From Desulfovibrio mangrovi (GTDB lineage: Bacteria; Desulfobacterota; Desulfovibrionia; Desulfovibrionales; Desulfovibrionaceae), in assembly GCF_026230175.1 (NCBI RefSeq), contig NZ_CP104208.1, positions 3,286,001 to 3,350,000 of the forward strand: DNA of 64,000 bases. Direction: 5' to 3'. Shown here piece after piece: positions 40,860-50,415 of the stretch. How positions within the stretch are numbered: the first letter of the stretch is position 1; each line of letters begins with the position of its first letter. Made by a program: the position numbers and the translations under genes. The notes below the pieces were generated by a model. That model was given only the letters and a program-made list of their open reading frames with translations. It did no database searches and was not told where the DNA came from.

Positions 40860-42021
40860 AAAGAAATTGCTCTTCATTACCGGCACCCGGGCCGACTTTG
40901 GAAAGTTGTGCAGCCTCATCGACAAGGTGAGCGAGCATGATCAGTTCGAATACTGCATTTTCATCACCGGCATGCATACGCTCTCGCGCTATGGCTACAC
41001 GGTGGATGAGGTGATGAAGAAGTATGATTCGTTCCGTCTGGAAGGTGGGTTCCGCAATGTGCACGTCTACATGAATCAGGTGCATGGGGAATCCATGGAT
41101 ATGGTGCTCGGCAATACCATTTTCGGGCTGTCCCGTTATGTAAGCCAGTATCAGCCGGATATGATCGTGGTGCACGGTGACCGGGTGGAGGCGCTGGCCG
41201 GCTCCATTGTAGGATCCCTGCGTAATATTCTTGTGGCCCATATCGAAGGCGGCGAGCTTTCCGGCACCATTGACGAGCTTATCCGTCATGCCGTCTCCAA
41301 GCTCGCCCATCTTCATTTCGTGGCAAACGGCGAATCCCGCAAGCGGCTGATGCAGATGGGGGAATCATCTGAGGCCATCTATTCCATCGGTTCTCCCGAT
41401 GTGGACTTGATGCTTTCTGCCGATTTGCCCGCAAAGGAACAGGCGCTGGCGCACTACAACATTCCCTTTGAGGAGTATGCCATTACCCTGCTGCATCCCG
41501 TAACCACAGATGGGGATCAGACAAAGAGAATAGCAAGGCACGTTGTGGATGCGATGCTTCAGTCCAAGGACAACTATATCGTTATCTATCCAAACAACGA
41601 TCATGGCAGCGACATCATTCTTGATGAATATGAACGCCTGAAGAACAACCCGAGAATCGTCATCTATCCCTCGTTGCGAATAGACTATTTCCTCGTGCTG
41701 CTGCGTGATGCGCAATATCTGCTTGGCAACTCCAGTGCCGGAATTCGTGAAACGCCGGTCTATGGTGTGCCTTCCGTCAACATCGGAAGCCGGCAGGACG
41801 GGCGCTTCAGCTGTTCTTCCATAGTCAATGTGGACGGTGATTCCGAAGCGATTCTGCAAGCGATCGGCAAGGCGCGGGACATGGTTCCCCATAAGCCCCG
41901 TTTTGATTTCGGAAAGGGGAACAGCGCGGAAAAATTTATCAATATTCTCATGGATGAAAATATCTGGCTCACAAAGCCGCAGAAGCAGTTTGTCGATCAC
42001 CAGTTTAATCTTTGTCAGTAA
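40852..42021 (+). CDS. neuC: UDP-N-acetylglucosamine 2-epimerase, hydrolysing (NeuC-like)
   Basis: NeuC releases ManNAc (or a related sugar) from a UDP-sugar, feeding NeuB. The 389-residue GT-B-fold protein shows FITGTRADFGKL, VVHGDRVEALAGSIVG, HIEGGELSGTIDELIRHAVSKL, and the NSSAGIRETPVYGVPSVNIG loop. The ATG at 40852 overlaps the neuB stop, with GGGGAG 6 bases upstream. Confidence 0.92.
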   Translation: MAKKKLLFITGTRADFGKLCSLIDKVSEHDQFEYCIFITGMHTLSRYGYTVDEVMKKYDSFRLEGGFRNVHVYMNQVHGESMDMVLGNTIFGLSRYVSQYQPDMIVVHGDRVEALAGSIVGSLRNILVAHIEGGELSGTIDELIRHAVSKLAHLHFVANGESRKRLMQMGESSEAIYSIGSPDVDLMLSADLPAKEQALAHYNIPFEEYAITLLHPVTTDGDQTKRIARHVVDAMLQSKDNYIVIYPNNDHGSDIILDEYERLKNNPRIVIYPSLRIDYFLVLLRDAQYLLGNSSAGIRETPVYGVPSVNIGSRQDGRFSCSSIVNVDGDSEAILQAIGKARDMVPHKPRFDFGKGNSAEKFINILMDENIWLTKPQKQFVDHQFNLCQ

Positions 42022-42116
42022 CATGAGGCGGTTCTCCGCCATTGGGGCTGGCCGGTGGCTGGCGTAAGCATGCCCGTGCAGGGCTGAACCGTTGTACCAT
42101 TTGGGAGCAACATACC

Positions 42117-42827
42117 ATGTCAAATCTGGATCGGGACCGGGACATCTACCTTCAGGAGAACCGTTACAAGGAGCCCAAGGAAATTTTCAAACACCTTGCG
42201 GCATTGCTGGAAGAACGGGTAGGCGTGCGTCCCGGGCTCAAGGTTTGTGACATTGGCTGTGCTGCAGGAGAGTTCCTGTATCACGTGCGGGACCGCTGGA
42301 GTCAGTTGGAGTTATGCGGATTCGATCCCTCGCGGGAGCTTGTTGAGAAAGCCCGGAGCGTGATGCCCGGAGAGACTTTTTTTGTGGGGTCGGTGATGGA
42401 GACGCAGACGCTTGCTCCGGCTTCGCAGGATGTGGTTTTCATGAGCGGGGTTCATTCCGGCATACGGGATATGAAACAATGCCTCGCAAATATCCTGTCC
42501 TGGCTGAAGCCGGGAGGAACTGCGTATCTGTTCGGCATCTTCAACCCCTACCCCATTGATGTACAGGCCTCGTATGTTATGTCCGGCGACGAGGGAGAGC
42601 CCACGTTGTTTTACGTCCATTCCTGCAAAAGCGTCTCCGGATATCTTGATGCGATTGATGGCGTTACGGCGTATTCCTTCACAAAGTTCCATCCCCCGGT
42701 TGATATCGCGTATCGGGAGAGCAACCCCTTCAGGGCATGGACGATCCGCGATGATCAGGGTGAAGGCATGCTCGTGAACGGCCTTTCCATGGTGGTACAT
42801 TGTTTTGTCATGGAAATAGTAAAGTAG
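42117..42827 (+). CDS. class I SAM-dependent methyltransferase
   Basis: The 236-residue protein has SAM motif I (VCDIGCAAGEFLYHV), an acidic residue after the next strand (CGFDPSRELVEKAR), and a motif at DVVFMSGVHSGIRDM followed by LKPGGTAYLFG. It probably methylates a sugar or an intermediate of the cluster, but the acceptor cannot be told. The ATG at 42117 has GGGAG 10 bases upstream. Confidence 0.88.
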   Translation: MSNLDRDRDIYLQENRYKEPKEIFKHLAALLEERVGVRPGLKVCDIGCAAGEFLYHVRDRWSQLELCGFDPSRELVEKARSVMPGETFFVGSVMETQTLAPASQDVVFMSGVHSGIRDMKQCLANILSWLKPGGTAYLFGIFNPYPIDVQASYVMSGDEGEPTLFYVHSCKSVSGYLDAIDGVTAYSFTKFHPPVDIAYRESNPFRAWTIRDDQGEGMLVNGLSMVVHCFVMEIVK

Positions 42828-42841
42828 CCGGAGAAGATGCC

Positions 42842-44335
42842 ATGACCATGCCCATCAGACAGTTACAGGAGTTCATCAAGGATGACATGCGATCCCCCGG
42901 ACCACGTTCGCGCGGAGAAGAGATTGCCATCTACATCTCAACATGGTTGAGCACTCCTGTGCCATGGTACAGCATTGTTCTCGGGCTGTTGCTGTACAGG
43001 CGTGGTTATGCGGTCCACTTCGTGTGGGATGATCTTCCGGATCCGTTCCAGCCAGCCGAAGAGCGGCAGATGCATGAAATCGCCGAAGCACTTTTGTTGC
43101 TTTCCAAACGGGGGCTGCGATTTTACAGAATTTCCGAGATGCAGGGCGTGGCTCCTGACGGGGATTATCTTGAGGAGGCCTTGAGGCTTGCATCCCTGAA
43201 TGCGGTTTGGTGGCATAAGACACCGGTGCCGGAACCGGGGCTCCATACCCGCCGGTACGATTGTCTGAAAACGTTGCTTGGCGGCCTGCCGCAGATATTG
43301 GGTTACTTCTCGTCCGCTTCTCCTCGCAGTTTTCTTTTGCCCGGAGGGATTGTCGCTAATTCCGGGCTGTTCCTGCATGCATGCAAGAGAAATGGCGTGC
43401 GGGTGACAACCTATGACAGCGGAGTTTCCTCAATTTCAACGGGGATAGATTCCGTGGCCGCCCATCTGGATGATATTCCTCACGTGATGTTCCAGCTGCT
43501 TGAAGACAGGGATGTCATTGCTTACGCCAAGAAGGTTGGCGAGGTTGAACTGCAGAAGCGATTTGACGGCGTGGACAAGTATCTATTTCAGCCTGTCAAA
43601 CGAAGCTCGGATACCGGCAGGCAATATGATGTCCTGTTTCCCCTGAATATCGAGAACGACTCGTCCGCGCTGGGCAAGCATGTTCTTTTCGAGGATTCCC
43701 TCGCCTGGCTTGAGGAAACGCTGGACTACATCCTTGCGGAAACCCAGGCCAGCGTGGCTGTGCGCCAGCATCCGTATGAAAAGCGTATCCCGTGGAGAAA
43801 CGACGCGTTGGTGCACAGGCTGGTGAAGCGTTACGCCGGTTCCGACCGTGTAACCATCTTCGATTGCAACGCCCCGGTAAATACGTACGATCTCATTACG
43901 TCGAGTAGGGTTGTTCTGCCTTTTGTTTCTTCCATCGCAGTGGAAGCCGCCATTATGGGCAAGACGGTAATTCCCGTGGCTCCTGCGTTTTATGCAGGCT
44001 TTTTCTTTGCGGAAATGCCGGTAAGCAAGAACGGATATTTTGAGGCGATACGGAACGCGCTGACGGATGATGTCGTGCCGAACCCAAGGGCCGTGGATGA
44101 AGCCTGGCTCTCGTATTACCTTTCGCAGATATGCGGACGGATTTGGACGGACTTCACGCCGCAGCCCAGCGACTATGCCCTGTGGGGAAAAAGGTCGCTG
44201 AAGGACTTGGAAGCGGATCCCGAAGTCGGAGCGGTGCTCAGGTGTCTGGGGGATGGTGATTACATTTCCATGGTCCAGCATGAGCGTATTCAACGTGAAG
44301 GTCTTGAACGTGTGTACCGGGGGGCCAAGGCTTAG
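42842..44335 (+). CDS. uncharacterised glycan protein, GT-B/capsule-export-like
   Basis: The 497-residue protein is not firmly assigned. The C-terminal half has a GT-B-like look: VAVRQHPYEKRIPWR, then VTIFDCNAPVNTYDLI, then a nucleotide-sugar-binding-like segment (SRVVLPFVSSIAVEAAIMGK). It recalls KpsC/KpsS-type capsular polysaccharide proteins or surface-carbohydrate glycosyltransferases. The ATG at 42842 has CCGGAG 9 bases upstream. It lies between the methyltransferase and the radical SAM gene on one strand. Confidence 0.6.
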   Translation: MTMPIRQLQEFIKDDMRSPGPRSRGEEIAIYISTWLSTPVPWYSIVLGLLLYRRGYAVHFVWDDLPDPFQPAEERQMHEIAEALLLLSKRGLRFYRISEMQGVAPDGDYLEEALRLASLNAVWWHKTPVPEPGLHTRRYDCLKTLLGGLPQILGYFSSASPRSFLLPGGIVANSGLFLHACKRNGVRVTTYDSGVSSISTGIDSVAAHLDDIPHVMFQLLEDRDVIAYAKKVGEVELQKRFDGVDKYLFQPVKRSSDTGRQYDVLFPLNIENDSSALGKHVLFEDSLAWLEETLDYILAETQASVAVRQHPYEKRIPWRNDALVHRLVKRYAGSDRVTIFDCNAPVNTYDLITSSRVVLPFVSSIAVEAAIMGKTVIPVAPAFYAGFFFAEMPVSKNGYFEAIRNALTDDVVPNPRAVDEAWLSYYLSQICGRIWTDFTPQPSDYALWGKRSLKDLEADPEVGAVLRCLGDGDYISMVQHERIQREGLERVYRGAKA

Positions 44336-44382
44336 CTTGAAGAAGCTTCGGAGCTGCCGGTGCACATCAACAGGAGGGCATT

Positions 44383-45324
44383 ATGTCCATCACAAAGCGT
44401 ATCAAGGAAAACGGAAAGAACATCTCCCTGAATCCTGTTCCGGGATTCCCTAAGGTCATGATGCTGGAGCCGAGCAATGCCTGCAATCATGCCTGCAAAT
44501 TTTGCGGCAACCACAGCTTTGGCATCAGGAAGATGAACATGCCGCTCCCGTTTGCCAAGGACATTCTGGAGCAGGCTGCCGCACTGGGGGTTCAGGAGGT
44601 AGGGTTGTACCTTCGCGGAGAACCGTTTCTGCATCCTCAGCTTGTAGATATCGTCAGGCACGCCAAGGCAGTGGGCATAGGCTATATCTATCTTTCCTCG
44701 AACGGCGGCGTTGGCAAGACCGGTGACTACGAGGCCGTGTTGAATGCGGGGCTCGATTCCTTCAAGTTCTCCATCAATGCTGGCTGCAAGGCTGACTACA
44801 AAGCCATTCACGGCAAGGACGATTTCGAGAAGGTCGTGGAAAGGTTGCGCTGGCTTATCGATTATCGGAAGAAATCGCAGCTGAATTTCAAGATTTATGT
44901 TTCTTCCACATACGTTGCCGAGACTCGTGAAGCCATTTTTGCGATGCGTGACGAGTTCGCATCGCAAATCGACGAATATTATGTGCACGGGACGTGTCCT
45001 GTTCCCGGAGTGGAAAGCGCGGAACTGGACCACGGTTTCAGTCTGCCTTGTCCCATGGTGTTCAACCGGGTGCATGTGACGGCAGAGGGGTATATGAACG
45101 TCTGCTGTTTTGACTTCGAGAACGCGCTGGCAGTGGCAGACCTCACAAAGGTCTCGCTTGCTGAAGCCTGGGCAAGCCCCATGTTCGTGTCGGTGCGGGA
45201 ACGCCATCTCGCGGGGAATGCAAAGGGCATCATGTGCGGCAATTGTGTTGCCGGCGGCGGGGTTGCCTATGAACCGGTTGACAAGGAGCTCATGCTCAGG
45301 AGCAAGCGTAATGCGAAAGATTAG
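44383..45324 (+). CDS. radical SAM protein with SPASM-like C-terminal cysteines
   Basis: The 313-residue enzyme has the radical SAM cluster motif CNHACKFC (CxxxCxxC) after PSNACNHA, a GEPFLHP segment typical of the fold, and C-terminal cysteines (CPMVFNRV, NVCCFDF, MCGNC) in SPASM-like spacing for additional iron-sulfur clusters. Such enzymes do radical chemistry, often on peptides or sugars. In a glycan cluster it may dehydrogenate, epimerise or decarboxylate a sugar. The start has GGAGG at about 7 bases. The stop overlaps the next gene by 14 bases. Confidence 0.86.
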   Translation: MSITKRIKENGKNISLNPVPGFPKVMMLEPSNACNHACKFCGNHSFGIRKMNMPLPFAKDILEQAAALGVQEVGLYLRGEPFLHPQLVDIVRHAKAVGIGYIYLSSNGGVGKTGDYEAVLNAGLDSFKFSINAGCKADYKAIHGKDDFEKVVERLRWLIDYRKKSQLNFKIYVSSTYVAETREAIFAMRDEFASQIDEYYVHGTCPVPGVESAELDHGFSLPCPMVFNRVHVTAEGYMNVCCFDFENALAVADLTKVSLAEAWASPMFVSVRERHLAGNAKGIMCGNCVAGGGVAYEPVDKELMLRSKRNAKD

Positions 45325-46465
45325 TGTTCTGCATTTGGCCAGCTTTGATGGCAACATCGGCGACAATGCGAACCATAGCGGGGTGAGCTATCTCTGGAAG
45401 AAGTACCTGCCGGAGTATGAGTTCGATATTACCCCTCTGGAGATGCGGGAATATTTCTGGAAGTGGCGGCAGTTTGATGATGATTTCGCAGAACTGGTCA
45501 ACAAATATGACCTGTTTGTGTGCGGTGGCGGCAACTATTTCGAGCTGTGGGTTGAAAGCTCCCCGACCGGAACCAGTGTGGCCATTCCGCCGGAAGTGCT
45601 CCGCAAGATCAATACCCCTTGTCTTTTCTATGCCTTGGGCTTGGACCCGTACATGGGAGCGCCGGATGTCTGTGTAGATCGTTTCAAGCAGTTTCTTGAC
45701 TACACCCTTGCCTCTCCGCAGTTTTTGGTCTCCGTCAGAAATGATGGCTCTCCCGGTTCGGCCCGCAGGGTGCTTGGCGACGAATATGCGGACAGGATTC
45801 ACCTGATGCCGGATGGTGGGCACTTTGTTCAGCCCGAGGATCATTTTCATCCGGAGCTGGCTCCCGGTTCCCGAACCATCGGGGTGAATCTCGCAGGGGA
45901 TATGCTGGATTTTCGGTTTGCATCTTCAAACGGTGTTACACTGGAAGATTTCAAGCAGACGTTTGCGGACGTGCTTAGCAACGTCATGCGGCGTCTGCCC
46001 GATGTGAATCTGGTTTTCTATCCGCATATCCATAAGGATTTCGCCTTCATTTCAGACTTCATTCGTCAGTTCGAAGACCATTTCCTGCGCAGGCGTGTAA
46101 CCGTGGCCCCCTACCTGCACGGACAGGGAGCGGAAAAGTACTTTTTCGACCTGTACAGAAAGTGCGCCCTGAACATTGGCACACGGCTGCACACGAATAT
46201 TTGCAGTGTCGGGCTGAATGTTCCTTCCGTGGGGATTGTCACGCATCCCCAGATTCGCGAACTCTATTCGTATTTCGGAATGCCGGACCGGGCACTTGGT
46301 TTTGCGGAGGAGGCCTTTGCCGAACGGCTGGAGACGCTTGTCGTGGATTCGCTAGAAAAGGGTGAAGAAGTCTCCGCGCGGTATGCAAAGGTCATGGAAG
46401 GTGTTCGCAGTGATGCCGAAGCTTTTCTTGGAACGATGAAGGGCTGGTTGGATTCGGTGTTATGA
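45311..46465 (+). CDS. polysaccharide pyruvyl transferase family protein
   Basis: The 384-residue protein matches the polysaccharide pyruvyl transferase (CsaB/WcaK-like) pattern: an N-terminal FDGNIGDNANHSGVS segment, FVCGGGNYFELW, and a C-terminal GTRLHTNICSVGLNVPSVGI element. Such enzymes add ketal pyruvate to surface sugars from phosphoenolpyruvate. The ATG at 45311 lies inside the end of the radical SAM gene, so the two are co-translated. It shares four bases (ATGA) with the deacetylase gene that follows. Confidence 0.85.
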   Translation: MRKISVLHLASFDGNIGDNANHSGVSYLWKKYLPEYEFDITPLEMREYFWKWRQFDDDFAELVNKYDLFVCGGGNYFELWVESSPTGTSVAIPPEVLRKINTPCLFYALGLDPYMGAPDVCVDRFKQFLDYTLASPQFLVSVRNDGSPGSARRVLGDEYADRIHLMPDGGHFVQPEDHFHPELAPGSRTIGVNLAGDMLDFRFASSNGVTLEDFKQTFADVLSNVMRRLPDVNLVFYPHIHKDFAFISDFIRQFEDHFLRRRVTVAPYLHGQGAEKYFFDLYRKCALNIGTRLHTNICSVGLNVPSVGIVTHPQIRELYSYFGMPDRALGFAEEAFAERLETLVVDSLEKGEEVSARYAKVMEGVRSDAEAFLGTMKGWLDSVL

Positions 46466-47388
46466 AAATCATAATGTATCACTATGTCAGAAAGCCGGAT
46501 GCGGCGTTTCCGTATCTGCGTTTTCTGCACATTGATGATTTTCGTCGCCAACTGGACTTCTTCCAGAGGGACGGGCGAATCCTGACGCGCATGGAACTGG
46601 ACGCCGCCCTGCGCGACAAAAAACCGTTGGGTGAAAATGATTATCTGCTGACCTTTGATGACGGGCTGCGCGACCATTATGAATACGTTCTGCCCGAATT
46701 GCAGGAGCGGGGCGTTACCGGAGTGTTTCTGCATTGCACGGATGGCTCGGACAAGCCGGGGACGCTGGATGTCCATATGGTCCATGCCCTTCTTGGCGCG
46801 TACGGCGGTGCAACAATGTTGAAGCGCTGTCAGGAGCTGATCGAATCCGCCGGTATCGACCTGCAGGCCAACGGATTCTGTTCTCCGGTTTACACGCTTC
46901 AGCCGCAGAGCGAGGAAACGGAATTCAAGCGCATTATGAATTACTGCCTCGACAAACAGGCCAGGCGCCATGTGCTGGAACGGCTTCATGACCTGTATCT
47001 TCCTGAGTTCAACGCCGAGGGCGAATTCTATCTCGGAAGCGGGGAGCTGAGGCTGATGGATGAGGCGGGGATGGTCATTGGCGGCCATACGGTTTCTCAT
47101 CCATTGCTTTCGAGCCTTGATGCGGAGGAGCAGCGTAAGGAAGTTGCATCCAACGTGGACGCATTGGCGCAGATTCTGGGGCATCCTGTTTCGTGGTTTT
47201 GTTTTCCGTACGGGGGAGATATCAGCTATAACGACGAAACGTTACGAATTCTCAGGGACCATGGCGTGCAGTATTGCCTTTCCGTTGAGTCACGTGATGT
47301 CTCGGCTGCTGACCTTGATGTGCCGCTGACGTTGCCCCGGTACGACTGCATGGAGTTCCCGTTCGGAAAAAGCTATGTTGCGGCGTAG
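46462..47388 (+). CDS. polysaccharide deacetylase (NodB-type)
   Basis: The 308-residue protein has the metal-dependent deacetylase motifs: TFDDG near residue 64 and the HxxxH element GGHTVSHP, with FCFPYGG as the downstream motif. It removes acetyl groups from N-acetyl sugars, probably on the cluster's glycan. The start overlaps the pyruvyl transferase stop. Confidence 0.93.
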   Translation: MKIIMYHYVRKPDAAFPYLRFLHIDDFRRQLDFFQRDGRILTRMELDAALRDKKPLGENDYLLTFDDGLRDHYEYVLPELQERGVTGVFLHCTDGSDKPGTLDVHMVHALLGAYGGATMLKRCQELIESAGIDLQANGFCSPVYTLQPQSEETEFKRIMNYCLDKQARRHVLERLHDLYLPEFNAEGEFYLGSGELRLMDEAGMVIGGHTVSHPLLSSLDAEEQRKEVASNVDALAQILGHPVSWFCFPYGGDISYNDETLRILRDHGVQYCLSVESRDVSAADLDVPLTLPRYDCMEFPFGKSYVAA

Positions 47389-47441
47389 CATGTGCTGTGT
47401 GTGGCAGCGTGCAATGAATCTTTTGCGTATTGGAGAAGTAC

Positions 47442-48104
47442 GTGCATACCAAATTTGAGGATATGTATCCTGGCGTCAGTTTCGGTAATGATGTCCAGAT
47501 AATTGGTATGGCGAATATTGATATCGGCCGCGGATCCTGTATCGGCGATAACTCCTGGCTCAATGTCTGCCACAGGGATCAGGGAAAGCGCATGAAGATA
47601 GGGTCGTGCGTTCTGATCGGGCGGGGATCGATGATATCCGCCGGTGGCTTTCTGGAGATAGGCGACTACTGCCTTTTTGCACCGCGCGTTTTTGTTGCCG
47701 ATGCGGACCACGTGTATAGCAATATCATGCGCCCCTATATGGATCAGGGAGCCACGGCAGGAAAGGTGGTTGTGGAGGAGAACTGCTGGTTGGGCATCAA
47801 TGCCGTTGTTTCGGGCAATGTGGTGGTCGGCAGGGGCAGTGTGGTCGGAGCCAACTCGGTTGTCACCAGAGATGTTCCTCCCTTTGCCGTGGTGGCAGGT
47901 TCGCCGGCGCGAATAATACGGTTGTTCGATTTCGGATCAGGAACCTGGGTCAAGGTGAGGGATGCCCAGCATCTTGAAGAGCTGCTTGCCGCACGGGAGG
48001 CGGTTCCGGTCCCCTCGCGTGAAATGTATGTCAGAATGCTGCACAAGAATGCCGTGACAAAAACCGTCAATCCCATTGTCGGCGGCGGGGGCGTTTCAAT
48101 CTGA
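47442..48104 (+). CDS. hexapeptide-repeat acyltransferase
   Basis: The 220-residue protein is a left-handed beta-helix acyltransferase: repeats such as VQIIGMANIDIGRGSCIG, IGDYCLFAPRVFVAD and ENCWLGINAVVSGNVVVGRG, ending in PPFAVVAGSPARIIR. It likely acetylates or acylates a sugar. The GTG at 47442 has GGAG 5 bases upstream; a longer start at 47430 is possible. It lies 53 bp after the deacetylase. Confidence 0.88.
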   Translation: MHTKFEDMYPGVSFGNDVQIIGMANIDIGRGSCIGDNSWLNVCHRDQGKRMKIGSCVLIGRGSMISAGGFLEIGDYCLFAPRVFVADADHVYSNIMRPYMDQGATAGKVVVEENCWLGINAVVSGNVVVGRGSVVGANSVVTRDVPPFAVVAGSPARIIRLFDFGSGTWVKVRDAQHLEELLAAREAVPVPSREMYVRMLHKNAVTKTVNPIVGGGGVSI

Positions 48105-48292
48105 CCCCGGTGTTGCCGCAGCCGGAATAGAATGAGTGGCGGCTGCCGCCAGATGGAAGGCGCCAACTGGAACAGCTTGTGCATTCATTTTTGAAAACCG
48201 TGCGGAACTGCTGCCGTTTGACGGGATTGCACGGTACTTATGCGCCTGTTTTTGTATGGGCATAACGCAACTGTTTTCGAACGGATGTATCC

Positions 48293-49339
48293 ATGAAATT
48301 ACCTCAGAGTTTCGATCCGGAGACTTCCATATACGTGGCCGGACACCGGGGGCTGGTGGGCGGAGCGATAGTACGCTGCCTTCAGGCCGGAGGCGCTCGT
48401 AACCTCCTGCTGAGAACCCATGCCGAGCTGGATCTGACCGACCAGCACGCTGTTGAGGCGTTTTTTGCAGAGTATACGCCGCAGGTGGTATTCCTTGCCG
48501 CTGCGAGGGTCGGCGGAATTTTGGCAAACAGCACCTATCCGGCAGATTTTATCTACAACAATCTGACTATTCAGAACAATGTTCTGCATCAGGCGTACAA
48601 GCACGGGGTCAGGCGGCTTCTGTTTCTCGGAAGTTCATGCATCTATCCTAAGATGGCTCCCCAGCCCATTCGCGAGGAGAGCCTTCTGACCGGGCCGCTG
48701 GAACCGACCAACTCAGCCTATGCCGTTGCCAAGATCGCCGGCATAGAGATGTGCCGAGCATACAACAGGCAGTACGGAACATCCTTCGTGCCCGTCATGC
48801 CCACCAACCTCTACGGGCCGGGAGACTCCTTCAGTCTGGAGACCTCGCACGTGTTGCCCGCGCTGCTCCGCAAGTGCCATCTGGCAAGGATGATTGCGCA
48901 AGGGGATATGGAGGCCGTAACGAGGGATGAGGCGGTTTTCGGCCCTGTTCCCGACGATGTCCGCAGGAGTTTGGGGCTGGAAGGTGCCGCAGGCAGGCCG
49001 GAAATTGTGGTCTGGGGCACGGGCACTGCGCGACGTGAATTTCTGCATGTGGATGATCTTGCCAAAGCCTGCGTCCACCTTGTGTTCAAGACGGACGAGA
49101 CGGAGTTGCTGAATATCGGCACTGGTGAGGATATTACCATCAGGGAGCTTGCCCTACTGGTTCGCGACGTGGTGGGAGTGGATGTTCCGCTGGTGTTTGA
49201 TACGGAAAAGCCGGACGGCACTCCCCGCAAGGTCTTGGATGTATCCCGTATCAAGGCGTTGGGCTGGGAGCCCAGCATCGGATTGCGGGAGGGCGTGGCT
49301 GCAGTGTACCGCTGGTATATGGAGCGGCTGAAGTCCTGA
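48293..49339 (+). CDS. fcl: GDP-L-fucose synthase
   Basis: Fcl epimerises and reduces GDP-4-keto-6-deoxymannose to GDP-L-fucose, completing the pathway started by Gmd at 37030. The 348-residue protein has the NADP motif GHRGLVGGAI, the FLGSSCIYPK serine element and catalytic SAYAVAKIAG. A moderate ribosome-binding site precedes the ATG; the gap before it is about 190 bp, so it may have its own promoter. Confidence 0.95.
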   Translation: MKLPQSFDPETSIYVAGHRGLVGGAIVRCLQAGGARNLLLRTHAELDLTDQHAVEAFFAEYTPQVVFLAAARVGGILANSTYPADFIYNNLTIQNNVLHQAYKHGVRRLLFLGSSCIYPKMAPQPIREESLLTGPLEPTNSAYAVAKIAGIEMCRAYNRQYGTSFVPVMPTNLYGPGDSFSLETSHVLPALLRKCHLARMIAQGDMEAVTRDEAVFGPVPDDVRRSLGLEGAAGRPEIVVWGTGTARREFLHVDDLAKACVHLVFKTDETELLNIGTGEDITIRELALLVRDVVGVDVPLVFDTEKPDGTPRKVLDVSRIKALGWEPSIGLREGVAAVYRWYMERLKS

Positions 49340-49434
49340 CCCCGTTGAGGGGGCTGCGGCGTTGCGGCATCCGTGCAAGTCTGGACGGATACGTGCCGAC
49401 GGCCAAGGAATAACGGGGGGTAAACGGAGAGCGA

Positions 49435-50376
49435 ATGAAGAAGACTGTTCTGGTAACAGGAGTAAACGGTTTCATCGGCAGCAATGTCGCCCGGGTACTG
49501 GGCGCGGACTGCCGGGTTGTCGGCATCGGGCGTTCCGCCGGGAAGCCGGATGACTCCCTTGATGGTTATCGACAGATGGCGCTGCCGGACCCCGGGCTGG
49601 CCGATCTGCTTCGTGATCTGCGTCCTGACGCCGTCATCCACTGCGCCGGGCGCGGTTCCGTTCCATTTTCCATAAATAATCCCGCAGCGGATTTTGATGC
49701 CGGTCCCAGGCTTGTGACGCATGTTCTCGATGCAATGCGTCTGGCGGGGATACGCGCACGGTTCTTTTTTCCTTCCAGCGCGGCCGTATACGGCAACCCC
49801 AAGTCGCTTCCGGTTGCGGAGACAAGTCCTCTGCAGCCAATTTCACCGTACGGCTATCATAAGGTGCTCAGCGAAAGCATCATTCAGCAATACTGCCAAC
49901 TTTATGGGCAGGAGTATGTCATCCTGCGTGTTTTTTCCTGCTATGGCGAAGGACTTGCCAAACAGCTGTTGTGGGATGCCGCAGTCAAAGCGACAGAGGG
50001 GACCCTGGAACTGTTCGGCACTGGTGAAGAGACGCGGGACTTCATCCATGTGCACGACTTGGCGCATGTCGTGTCATTGCTGATTGCACAGGAAACCGCC
50101 AATGCCGTGCTGAACGTGGCCGGAGGAAGGCAGGTTTCGGTGCGGGAGATTGTCGAACTCCTTGTGCGGAAACTTGAGCTTGATGTTCCCGTGCATTTCA
50201 ACGGGCAGGTGCGAACCGGAGATCCTTTGCGCTGGCAGGCAGATATTTCACGCCTCAAGTCGCTGGGAGGTGGCACGAGTCTTTCCCTTGAAGAAGGGGT
50301 GCAGCGTTTTGCCGAGTGGTTTTGGGCTGTCAGAAATACGCAGGGCCAAGGCGGACTCCGCCTTGTAGGTCGGTAA
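49435..50376 (+). CDS. NAD-dependent epimerase/dehydratase
   Basis: The 313-residue short-chain extended dehydrogenase has GVNGFIGSNVARVL, FPSSAAVYG and YGYHK (Y-x3-K). It resembles UDP- or GDP-sugar epimerases/reductases, but the substrate is not clear from sequence. It follows fcl by about 95 bp. The ATG at 49435 has GGAGAG at about 4 bases. Confidence 0.9.
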   Translation: MKKTVLVTGVNGFIGSNVARVLGADCRVVGIGRSAGKPDDSLDGYRQMALPDPGLADLLRDLRPDAVIHCAGRGSVPFSINNPAADFDAGPRLVTHVLDAMRLAGIRARFFFPSSAAVYGNPKSLPVAETSPLQPISPYGYHKVLSESIIQQYCQLYGQEYVILRVFSCYGEGLAKQLLWDAAVKATEGTLELFGTGEETRDFIHVHDLAHVVSLLIAQETANAVLNVAGGRQVSVREIVELLVRKLELDVPVHFNGQVRTGDPLRWQADISRLKSLGGGTSLSLEEGVQRFAEWFWAVRNTQGQGGLRLVGR

Positions 50377-50415
50377 TATGCATTGTAACGGAAGCACAGG
50401 CAAAAGGAGAGGGCT

